A DNA stretch of 64,000 nt from C-114 sp963745405 (GTDB lineage Bacteria > Chloroflexota > Limnocylindria > Limnocylindrales > CSP1-4), in NCBI GenBank assembly GCA_963745405.1, contig CAVUWY010000002.1, positions 1,240,001 to 1,304,000 on the forward strand. The letters are read 5' to 3'. The notes beneath the pieces are model-generated. The model saw nothing but the letters and a program-made list of their open reading frames with translations. It searched no databases and was not told the origin of the DNA. Of the stretch, positions 57,334 to 64,000 are shown piece by piece. The stretch's first letter is position 1. Every line of letters starts with the position of its first letter. The position numbers and the translations under genes were made by a program.

Positions 57334-59025
57334 CTAGGAGGCGAGGTCGCGGCGGGCGATCCCCCACGCCCCGATGGCGAGGCCGCCGGCGGCGAGCGCG
57401 AGGCAGGCGACCATTCCGACCGGGTCCCACACGCCGATCATCGGCTGCCCAAGATGGGTCGTGAGGGCCAGCTGGTGGATCGGGTCGGGCAGCTGGAGGG
57501 CCGGGGCGAGCAGGTCGATGACGTAGGTCGCGACGACGACCGCGGCCACGAGCTCCGCGGCGATCGAGGCCCGGAACACCCCGCCGATCGCGAAGCCGAC
57601 CCCTGCCAGGGCCGCAGCGTAGAGGCCCATGACGACGGTCCCGAGCATCGGGGTCACGGCATCGCTGGCCGAGGCGAGCGCACCGACCCCGATCCCCACG
57701 GCGATGACGGCCGTCATCACGACGATCGCCCCGAATACGCCGAGCCCGCTGCGGACGAGCCAGCGACGTCGAGCTATGGGCGAGGACAGCACGACCTCGA
57801 GCCGGCCCGATGTCTCGTCACTCGCCCAGCCCCCCACGAGGGTCGCGGCGGCGAAGCCGACCACGATAAAGCCGAGCTCGATGAACACGAGCTGGAGGAA
57901 GCCTCCGGCGGTCGCGATGTCCACGCCGGGAAAGACCTTCGCCAGCAGGGCGACCAGATCGGGGGACTCGCGGATCGAGTCCGCCAGCGCGGCGCTGAGG
58001 GTGGCGATGGCGAGGCCGAAGATGCCGAGACCGATGCCCCAGCCGAGCGCCATCGGCAGTCGCTCGCCGAACGACCGACCGACCGGCCCGTCCTCGCCGA
58101 GCAGGACCCCCGGCATCGACGGGAGCCGGACCCGGCTCGTCGCGCCGAGATCGCGGCGGACGAACGCCTCGACGCCCACGGCGAGGAACACCACCGCGAA
58201 GATCGCGACCGGCACGAGCGATGCCCAGTCGTACTGTCCGGCGAGCGGCAGGTGCCCCGAGGTCCAGTACCACGGCGTGACGATGGCGACGACCCCGAAG
58301 GCCGGGATCGAGGCCGCGTAGTTGCTGGCGATGTACCCGGCCAGCAGTGCGGCGCCGGCCACGCCCGCGCCAAGCGAGCGTCCGAGGAAGGACGACAGGG
58401 CGAAGGCGAGTCCGCCGAACCACAGCGTCATGACGGCCAACCAGAGGCCGAACCCGACGGCTGCCTGGACGGGGATCGCGTCGCCGGGGATCGAGCCGAA
58501 CGCCGCGCCGACGAGCCAGGCGACGAAGATGACGAGGGCCGCCGTGACGGCGAGGACGGTCACATGGGCGCCGACCTTCTCGACGGCGATGCGCCGCCGC
58601 GCGAATGACGTCGCGGCGATGAACTCGAGGCTGCCTCGGCGAGCCTCGATGGCGAGCGTTCCCGAGAGGGCCATGATCGACCAGAGTCCGGTGATGACGA
58701 GGAAGATCGGGCCGTACTTGTACTGTAGGTACCCGCCGAGGGTCCCGACATTGACGGGCTTCCCGGCCAGACCCTGGGCCGCCCCGCCGAGCTGATTGGC
58801 GATCCGCACCATCTCCTGGCGCGCTTCCTCGGTCGGGAAGACGGTCGGGATCGCCGCGCCGGCGGCCAGCAGGATCCCACCGACGAGTCCGGCAAGGACG
58901 ATGAACGAGAACCGCGAGTCACGGAGTGTCTTCGCGTAGACGCCACCGAAGCCGTAGAAGCGGCCGAGGGCCGACTCCCTGGTGAGCACGACGGCCGAGG
59001 GGGCCGCCCCGATCTCGGCGGTCAT
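57334..59025 (-). CDS. ABC exporter permease (ABC-2 type)
   Basis: 563 residues with about twelve membrane helices in two similar halves and a short cytoplasmic ER-rich region between (RRDLGATSRVRLPSMPG). Such permeases pump antibiotics, lipids or peptides outward. The start overlaps the ATPase stop (ATGA). Its substrate is likely linked to the ligand sensed by the TetR protein upstream. Confidence 0.88.
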   Translation of the reverse strand: MTAEIGAAPSAVVLTRESALGRFYGFGGVYAKTLRDSRFSFIVLAGLVGGILLAAGAAIPTVFPTEEARQEMVRIANQLGGAAQGLAGKPVNVGTLGGYLQYKYGPIFLVITGLWSIMALSGTLAIEARRGSLEFIAATSFARRRIAVEKVGAHVTVLAVTAALVIFVAWLVGAAFGSIPGDAIPVQAAVGFGLWLAVMTLWFGGLAFALSSFLGRSLGAGVAGAALLAGYIASNYAASIPAFGVVAIVTPWYWTSGHLPLAGQYDWASLVPVAIFAVVFLAVGVEAFVRRDLGATSRVRLPSMPGVLLGEDGPVGRSFGERLPMALGWGIGLGIFGLAIATLSAALADSIRESPDLVALLAKVFPGVDIATAGGFLQLVFIELGFIVVGFAAATLVGGWASDETSGRLEVVLSSPIARRRWLVRSGLGVFGAIVVMTAVIAVGIGVGALASASDAVTPMLGTVVMGLYAAALAGVGFAIGGVFRASIAAELVAAVVVATYVIDLLAPALQLPDPIHQLALTTHLGQPMIGVWDPVGMVACLALAAGGLAIGAWGIARRDLAS

Positions 59026-59927
59026 GGCTGGGCCTCAGCCGCCTCGCGGCCGTACTCGGCGAGGAACGTCTCCTCGAGCGACGGCTCACGGCTGACGAAG
59101 TCGACGATCTCGTGGCGGGCCGCTGCCTGGACTACCGGCGTTATCGACCCGGCCACCCGCAGCCGGAGGCGGTGGTCCTCGGCGGTCACCTCGGAGACCC
59201 CGGGCAGGGCGGCGAACTCGGCGGCCGGGACATTCCCGACGAACTGGAGCTCGACCTGGTGGTGGGCGAGGTCGCGGAGCGCCTCGACCCGGTCGACCCG
59301 GGCGAGGCGGCCGTCGCGGATGATGGCGACCCGATCGCAGGTCCGCTCCACCTCGCTGAGGATGTGGCTCGACAGGAAGACCGTCCGGCCTTCGGCCCTG
59401 GCCTCGCGGACGAGCTCGTAGAACGACTGCTGGACGAGCGGATCGAGTCCCGAGGTGGGCTCGTCGAGGATGAGCAGGTCCGGCCGATGCTGGAGGGCGA
59501 TCACGAGGCCGATCTTCTGCTTGTTGCCCTTCGAGTACTCCTTGAACCGCCGCGATGGGTCGATCTCGAAGCGCTCCACGAGGCTCGCCTGGTAGGCCCT
59601 GTCCACGCCGCCGCGGAGGCTGGCGAAGTAGCGCAGTGTCTGGCCACCAGTCAGGCGGTCGTACAGGGTGAACTCGCCGGGGATGTAACCGACACGGCGG
59701 TGGATGGCGCTCGGGTCAACGGTCGTCCCGATCCCGAAGATGCGGGCGACGCCGCTCGTCGGGCGGATATGGTCGAGGAGGGTCCGGATCGTCGTCGTCT
59801 TGCCCGCGCCGTTGGGACCGAGGAAACCGAAGACCTCGCCCGAATCGACCTCGAGGTCGACGTCGACGATCCCGCGGTGGACGCCGTACGACTTGGTGAG
59901 CTTCTCGGTCTCGATGATGGCGGTCAT
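59022..59927 (-). CDS. ABC exporter ATPase
   Basis: 301 residues. Walker A GPNGAGKTTT, signature KEYSKGNKQKIGLVIAL (degenerate LSGGQ, common in exporter ATPases), Walker B LLILDEPTSGLDP, and VFLSSHILSEVERTCDRVAII. A C-terminal DUF4162-like domain follows. AAGGAG precedes ATG 59927. It forms the tetR-ATPase-permease operon. Confidence 0.93.
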   Translation of the reverse strand: MTAIIETEKLTKSYGVHRGIVDVDLEVDSGEVFGFLGPNGAGKTTTIRTLLDHIRPTSGVARIFGIGTTVDPSAIHRRVGYIPGEFTLYDRLTGGQTLRYFASLRGGVDRAYQASLVERFEIDPSRRFKEYSKGNKQKIGLVIALQHRPDLLILDEPTSGLDPLVQQSFYELVREARAEGRTVFLSSHILSEVERTCDRVAIIRDGRLARVDRVEALRDLAHHQVELQFVGNVPAAEFAALPGVSEVTAEDHRLRLRVAGSITPVVQAAARHEIVDFVSREPSLEETFLAEYGREAAEAQP

Positions 59928-59969
59928 GGCGCTCCTTGCATCAGCGGACTATCGCGATCGTGAGATCGA

Positions 59970-60650
59970 TCAGAACCAGCGGCGGATGATGGCCGGGTCG
60001 ACGAGCTCGAACGAGCCCGGACGGGCGCCGAGGATCCGCCCGAACGCGTCGCCGAAGGCGGTCAGGGTGCGCTCCACCTCGTCGATGCCGATCCTCCCGG
60101 CCTGCCGGTCGACGTAGAGTTGAGACGCGGTCTCGTTCGCCCCGAGGACCAGGGCGACGACGACTCTGGCCGCATGGTCGGGAGAGGTCACGGTGAACTC
60201 GCCTGTGGCGTGGCCGTCGCGGACGATCGTCGTCAGCGGTGGCAGCAGCCGCTCGACGACGTGGCGGCGGAACTTCTCCCGGACGATGGCGTTCTCGTCG
60301 GCCAGCCAGGCGTCGAGGAGCCCGATCATGAGGTCGGTCCGTTCGCCCTTCCAGCGGGCGATGCCGCTGAACAGGCCCTGGAATCGTTTTGTCGCGCTGA
60401 CCGACGAGTCCGTCGCGGCCGGATCGATCTCGGCGGTCGCCTGGTCGACGATCCGCTCGATGACGGCGTCGAGGAGGGCGACCTTCGAGTCGAAGTAGTG
60501 GTAGAAGGCGCCGCGGGACGCGCCCACCTCGTCGAGGACGTCCTGCACGCTCATCCGCTCGTACCCGGTGGTGACGATAAGGCGCTGGGCGGCCTCGACG
60601 AACGTGTCGCGGCGAACGGTGTGGACCGCCACGTCGAGGGTCCGGGCCAT
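59970..60650 (-). CDS. TetR-family repressor of the ABC exporter
   Basis: 226 residues. The N-terminal helix-turn-helix (FVEAAQRLIVTTGYERMSVQDVLDEVGASRGAFYHYFDSKVALLDAV) is a textbook TetR DNA-binding domain; a ligand-binding helical domain follows. GGAGG precedes ATG 60650. It starts the exporter operon, and a strong palindrome (60724-60752) lies just upstream. It likely de-represses the pump when it binds a toxic or signal molecule. Confidence 0.9.
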   Translation of the reverse strand: MARTLDVAVHTVRRDTFVEAAQRLIVTTGYERMSVQDVLDEVGASRGAFYHYFDSKVALLDAVIERIVDQATAEIDPAATDSSVSATKRFQGLFSGIARWKGERTDLMIGLLDAWLADENAIVREKFRRHVVERLLPPLTTIVRDGHATGEFTVTSPDHAARVVVALVLGANETASQLYVDRQAGRIGIDEVERTLTAFGDAFGRILGARPGSFELVDPAIIRRWF

Positions 60651-60723
60651 CCGCGCCTCCTGCTTCCGACGCACGCCGCGCACCGGCCGCGCTTCGCACC
60701 GCGTCGCCATGTTCCGCGGCCTG

Positions 60724-60752
60724 ATTAATAGACCGACTGTCGGTCTGATAAT
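60724..60752. promoter_or_regulatory. TetR operator palindrome
   Basis: AGACCGACTGTCGGTCT (60730-60746) is a perfect 8+1+8 palindrome. It extends outward with AT-rich arms (ATTA/TAAT) to 60724-60752. A related partial copy (GTCCGACCGTC) follows nearby. It lies between divergent tetR and the LLM gene, so one repressor could control both. Similar cores are known for TetR-family operators. Confidence 0.6.
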
Positions 60753-60853
60753 ACGTCCGACCGTCAAGTGCGTCGCGGTGAACGTGCGCGCCACTGCCCG
60801 GCTATCGTTCGGTGGCCTCGCGCCCGAACCGGCGCCCGCTGGAGGGACCCATC

Positions 60854-61753
60854 GTGCGATTCGGGCTATACCTGCCGACCTGGCACCGGATCGATGGGTC
60901 GGTCGCGACGTGGTTCGAGATGCGGTCGATCGCCCGATCCGCCGAGGATCTCGGTGTCGACAGCCTGGTCGTCGCCGACGAGCCGGGGTTCTGGGAGTGC
61001 TGGACGCTCCTTGCGGCGCTCGCCGAGGCGACAAGCCGGATCGAGATCGGGCCGCTCGTCGTCTGCACCCGCTACCGACAGCCGGCGCTCCTGGCCTCGA
61101 TGGTGCGGGCGCTCGACGAGGTGAGCGGCGGCCGGCTGTTCCTCGGGCTCGGCAGCGGCCAGGGGCCGGGCGATCCACGCTGGCCGGCACTCGGATACGA
61201 CGGGACCTCGCACGTCGGGCGCTTCGGGGAGGCGGTCGAGATCGTCGTTCGGCTCCTGCGCGAGGGTCCGATCACGTTCGAGGGACGCTTCGAGCGGGTC
61301 GCCGACCCGGACATCGGGCCACCCGGTCCGCGACCGACCGGACCGTCGGTCTGGATCGCCGGCGCGCGGCCGCGGACGATGGACGTCGCCGCGCGTTGGG
61401 GCGATGCGGTCAACGGCGGCGACGGGCTGACGGGGCCCGAGTCTGTCGTGGCCCTGCGTGCGGCCATCGGCGAGGCCTGCGAGCGGGTCGGGCGCGACCC
61501 GTCGGCCGTCGCCCTGACCGGCTGGGCGCGGCTCGCGCCATCGGCCGATGGTCGGCTCGGGCGGGATCGAGCGGACACGATCGCCGGCACGACCGCCGAG
61601 GTCGCCGACCGGCTGCTCGAGATCGGCAACGCCGGCGTCGAGCACGTCAGCTGCTTCATCGGCGATGAGAGGGACGGCCGCGAGTTTCCGCTCCTGACCG
61701 AGCGATCGCTCGAGGCGTTCGGTCGACTCCTCGAGGCCGTCAAGGCAGCCTGA
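60854..61753 (+). CDS. LLM-class (luciferase-like) oxidoreductase, possibly TetR-regulated
   Basis: 299 residues from GTG 60854, with GGAGGG eight bases upstream, which decides the start over the in-frame 60812. LLM motifs: DSLVVADEPGFWECWTLLAALAEATSRIEIGPLVVCTRYRQPALLASM, RLFLGLGSGQGPGDP, PSVWIAGARPRTMDVAARWGDAVNGG. F420- or FMN-type oxidoreductase; substrate unknown. Divergent from the tetR-exporter operon across the palindrome, so it may modify the exported compound. Confidence 0.88.
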   Translation: MRFGLYLPTWHRIDGSVATWFEMRSIARSAEDLGVDSLVVADEPGFWECWTLLAALAEATSRIEIGPLVVCTRYRQPALLASMVRALDEVSGGRLFLGLGSGQGPGDPRWPALGYDGTSHVGRFGEAVEIVVRLLREGPITFEGRFERVADPDIGPPGPRPTGPSVWIAGARPRTMDVAARWGDAVNGGDGLTGPESVVALRAAIGEACERVGRDPSAVALTGWARLAPSADGRLGRDRADTIAGTTAEVADRLLEIGNAGVEHVSCFIGDERDGREFPLLTERSLEAFGRLLEAVKAA

Positions 61754-61819
61754 CCTAGGCCCGCGGTCATCGTCTGCGCGGCCGAGGCCGCGAGTGACGC
61801 CGCGCAGCGAGGGCGCGGG

Positions 61820-62407
61820 TCAGATCCAGACGGAGATCACGGTCACGGCGACGAGCCCGCCCAGGACAAGGGAGGCCCGTCTCCGCCGTCGGTCGTCGGC
61901 GACGAACGGGCTCAGCGCACCGCCGCCGGCGGCCCAGATCGCCGCGGTGGGTATGGCGAGGAGCATCATCGTCGCGACGACGAGCACGCTGCCGGCGGCC
62001 ATCGGGAGCTCGGGTGGTCGGAAGGTCGTGATCGCGCTGAGGGCGAAGATCCAGACCTTCGGGTTGGGAAGCTGGAATGCCGCCGCCTCGAGGACGCTGA
62101 GCGGTCGCGCCGCCGCACCCTGGTGAAGCGCACCGGAGCTCGCGATCCGCCAGGCGAGATAGAGGAGGTAGATGGAGCCCAGGACGCGCATCGCGAACGC
62201 CAGCGGCGGGAACGCCGTCAGCACGATCCCGAGTCCGGCGGCGACGGCGAGCCCGAGGAGGCCGACACCGATCGCCGTGCCGAGGATGTGGGGGATGGTC
62301 CGGACGAACCCGAACGATGCCCCCGACGCCCACAGGAGGACGTTGTTCGGACCGGGCGAGACCGTTATCACGAACGCGAAGCCGACGAGCGCGAGCATGT
62401 CACCCAT
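61820..62407 (-). CDS. LysE-family exporter
   Basis: 195 residues with six hydrophobic segments. FVITVSPGPNNVLLWASGASFGF is the LysE/RhtB N-terminal signature; LPNPKVWIFALSAI follows later. Exports amino acids or small metabolites. Divergent from the AraC-type regulator, which probably controls it. Confidence 0.9.
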   Translation of the reverse strand: MGDMLALVGFAFVITVSPGPNNVLLWASGASFGFVRTIPHILGTAIGVGLLGLAVAAGLGIVLTAFPPLAFAMRVLGSIYLLYLAWRIASSGALHQGAAARPLSVLEAAAFQLPNPKVWIFALSAITTFRPPELPMAAGSVLVVATMMLLAIPTAAIWAAGGGALSPFVADDRRRRRASLVLGGLVAVTVISVWI

Positions 62408-62446
62408 GTCGCCCCGACCCTAGGCGGGACGGGCCGCGAGGTCTTG

Positions 62447-62452
62447 TACGAT
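62447..62452 (+). promoter_or_regulatory. -10-like element giving a leaderless araC-type transcript
   Basis: TACGAT is followed by CCTGGCG and the ATG at 62460 (seven bases), with no ribosome binding site. It lies in the 52-base gap between divergent lysE and the regulator. Confidence 0.5.
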
Positions 62453-62459
62453 CCTGGCG

Positions 62460-63272
62460 ATGGAGCCATCCACGGAGCGTGAAACGGTCGAAGCATGGCG
62501 GCCACCCGTGCCGGGCATCCGCGAGGTCCTCCACGCGACGCACACCGATCACGCCTACCCGCCGCACACGCACGACGCCTGGACCATATTCATCGTCGAC
62601 CGCGGGGCGATCCGCTACGACCTCGACCGCCGGTCGCGAGGAGCGGAGCCGTCGATGGTGTCGGTGCTCCCACCGCACGTCGTCCACGACGGCCGTCCGG
62701 CGTCCGGGGCCGGGTATCGGAAGCGTGTCCTCTACGTCGACACGACCGTCCTCGGCGAGGACCTCATCGGCCCCGCCGTCGACCGGCCGGTCCTCGTCGA
62801 CGGGTCCGTCCGCAGCCGGGTATCGGCGCTCCACGATGCGCTGCGCTGCCGTGACGACCTGTTCGAGGCGGAGACGCGGCTCGCCTTCCTCGCCGAGCGG
62901 ATCCGCGCGACGCTCGGGCAGCGCCTCCCCGAGCAGGTCGACATCCGCGGCCAGGATGCCGCCGAGATGCTCCGGGCCTACCTCGACGCCAACCGCTTCG
63001 AGCCGGTGACGCTGCGGACCGCGGCCGAGCTCGTGGGCATCGGCGAGACGCAGCTCGCCCGGGCCTTCAGCGAGGCGTTCGGCATCGCGCCGCATGCGTA
63101 CCTCATCGGTCGCCGGCTCGACGCGGCCCGCGTGCGGATCCTCGACGGCCAACCCCTGGCCGACGTCGCCGCGGAGGTCGGGTTCTGCGACCAGGCCCAC
63201 CTCACCCGGCGGTTCCGCCGCTTCCTCGGGACGACGCCGGGTCGCTTCCGGGACTCCGCCCCGGCAGGCTGA
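62460..63272 (+). CDS. AraC-family transcriptional regulator
   Basis: 270 residues. N-terminal cupin sensor (HTDHAYPPHTHDAWTIFIVDRGAIRYDLDR); C-terminal double helix-turn-helix (EPVTLRTAAELVGIGETQLARAFSEAFGIAPHAYLIGRRLDAARVRILDGQPLADVAAEVGFCDQAHLTRRFRRFLGTTPGRFR), the classic AraC signature. Divergent from lysE with a 52-base gap, so it likely regulates the exporter in response to an effector bound in the cupin domain. Confidence 0.93.
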   Translation: MEPSTERETVEAWRPPVPGIREVLHATHTDHAYPPHTHDAWTIFIVDRGAIRYDLDRRSRGAEPSMVSVLPPHVVHDGRPASGAGYRKRVLYVDTTVLGEDLIGPAVDRPVLVDGSVRSRVSALHDALRCRDDLFEAETRLAFLAERIRATLGQRLPEQVDIRGQDAAEMLRAYLDANRFEPVTLRTAAELVGIGETQLARAFSEAFGIAPHAYLIGRRLDAARVRILDGQPLADVAAEVGFCDQAHLTRRFRRFLGTTPGRFRDSAPAG

Positions 63273-63424
63273 TCGGGCCGTCCATACCGCGGCCAATGGG
63301 AGATTCGGCTCTTCCGCTGGGCCGTCTCGCCCCCGATGCTCGGCGAAGCCGGCCGTGCCGTCCCGATCTCGAGACCGGGTCGCCCACCCTAGCCGCACGG
63401 GCCGGTCAGTGAGGAGATCGGCGG

Positions 63425-64000
63425 ATGCGGTACGTGCGCGACCTCGGGCGACGCCCGGTCCGGACGACGTTGACGATCCTCGGGATCACCATCGGCATCT
63501 GGGCGCTCGTCGTCTTCGGCTCGATGGCCAACAAGATCAGCGCTCTCGTCGCCGGTGGCGAGACGTACTACGCAGACAAGGTGACCTTGAGCGACAGCGC
63601 CGGCTCGATCGGCGGCTTCTCAGCCGCCCCGATGTCCTTCGCTACGGTCGACAAGGTCCAGGCCGTGGACGGCGTCGACGTCGTGAGTCCGGCCGTGATG
63701 ATGCTCATGGACGACACGCAGAGTGCCGTGAGCTTCGGCGTGCCGCCGATGATCACCGGCGCCCAGGCCGGATCGGACCAGGGCCGCGAGACCTTCAAGA
63801 TCAACATCGCCGAGGGTCGGGCCCTCACCCTGCAGGACGAGGGCCAGAACGTCACCGTCCTCGGCTCCGACATCGCTCGCAAGTACGACAAGCAGGTCGG
63901 CGACACGATCCTGCTCAAGGGCGTGCCGTTCGCCGTCGTCGGCATCCTCGAGCCGACGCTCACCGCGCCGGACCAGGCGGCCGCCGTCCCGCTCGCGGCG
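63425..64000 (+). CDS. MacB/FtsX-like ABC permease (3' partial)
   Basis: At least 192 residues; runs off the window. The first membrane helix (RTTLTILGITIGIWALVVFGSM) is followed by a MacB-type periplasmic core (VQAVDGVDVVSPAVMM, EGRALTLQDEGQNVTVLGSDIARKYDKQVGDTILLKGVPFAVVGIL). GAGGAG precedes ATG 63425. Likely part of an ABC export or lipoprotein-release system whose ATPase lies outside the window. Confidence 0.85.
   Translation, partial: MRYVRDLGRRPVRTTLTILGITIGIWALVVFGSMANKISALVAGGETYYADKVTLSDSAGSIGGFSAAPMSFATVDKVQAVDGVDVVSPAVMMLMDDTQSAVSFGVPPMITGAQAGSDQGRETFKINIAEGRALTLQDEGQNVTVLGSDIARKYDKQVGDTILLKGVPFAVVGILEPTLTAPDQAAAVPLAA

Overview
The window is about 64 kb of very GC-rich bacterial chromosome packed with genes on both strands. 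There are no rRNA or tRNA genes, CRISPR arrays or insertion sequences that I can recognise. My best guess is a high-GC Chloroflexota lineage, with Actinobacteriota as the alternative. The reasons are HspR-type heat-shock control, F420-type luciferase-like oxidoreductases, KimA/TrkA potassium genes, class III PPK2, and NYN-domain and DUF2252 proteins. This is inference, since no marker rRNA is present.

Layout. 0-5 kb: end of folK, glpX, purH, a small membrane protein, a cupin and a CoA-type NUDIX hydrolase. 4.9-11.9 kb: a protein-quality operon read leftwards, hspR-lon-dnaJ/cbpA-clpB. 12-16 kb: a potassium module read leftwards (KimA-like permease, UspA, two TrkA-N proteins). 16-21.8 kb: metallophosphoesterase, rsmG, a soluble histidine kinase, a copper-type CsoR with a visible operator, a PD-(D/E)XK-like protein and hpt. 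21.8-31 kb: a polar amino-acid ABC importer and a complete branched-chain-type importer (livKHMGF). 31-39 kb: GNAT, an NYN ribonuclease-like protein with an RG-rich tail, holB, acylphosphatase, SDR, a second PD-(D/E)XK-like protein and an acyl-ACP thioesterase. 39-47 kb: GGDEF/HD-GYP protein, amidohydrolase, a beta-propeller remnant, PPK2 coupled to a P-type ATPase, and DUF2252. 47-54 kb: two SulP transporters flanking a histone-H1-like tailed protein, then a GH3 lipoprotein. 54-64 kb: LLM oxidoreductases, small acidic proteins, a TetR-controlled ABC exporter, LysE/AraC, and the start of a MacB/FtsX-like permease.

Two patterns cut across the window. First, several genes have a -10-like hexamer 6-8 bases before the start codon and no ribosome binding site, which points to leaderless transcription. 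Second, about 19 single-base frame breaks, nearly all +1, fall in otherwise well-conserved genes (folK, clpB, lon, hspR, livF/G/H/K, the P-type ATPase). They look like sequence errors rather than gene decay. I annotate those genes as CDS across the breaks and note where each break lies.

The least ordinary items are the LivG ATPase with an inserted hydrophobic hairpin, the NYN protein with the RG-rich tail, the H1-like tailed protein between two SulP genes, the PPK2/P-type ATPase pair with an altered M4 motif, two PD-(D/E)XK-like genes of unknown role, and a small cluster of DnaA-box-like sites next to rsmG.
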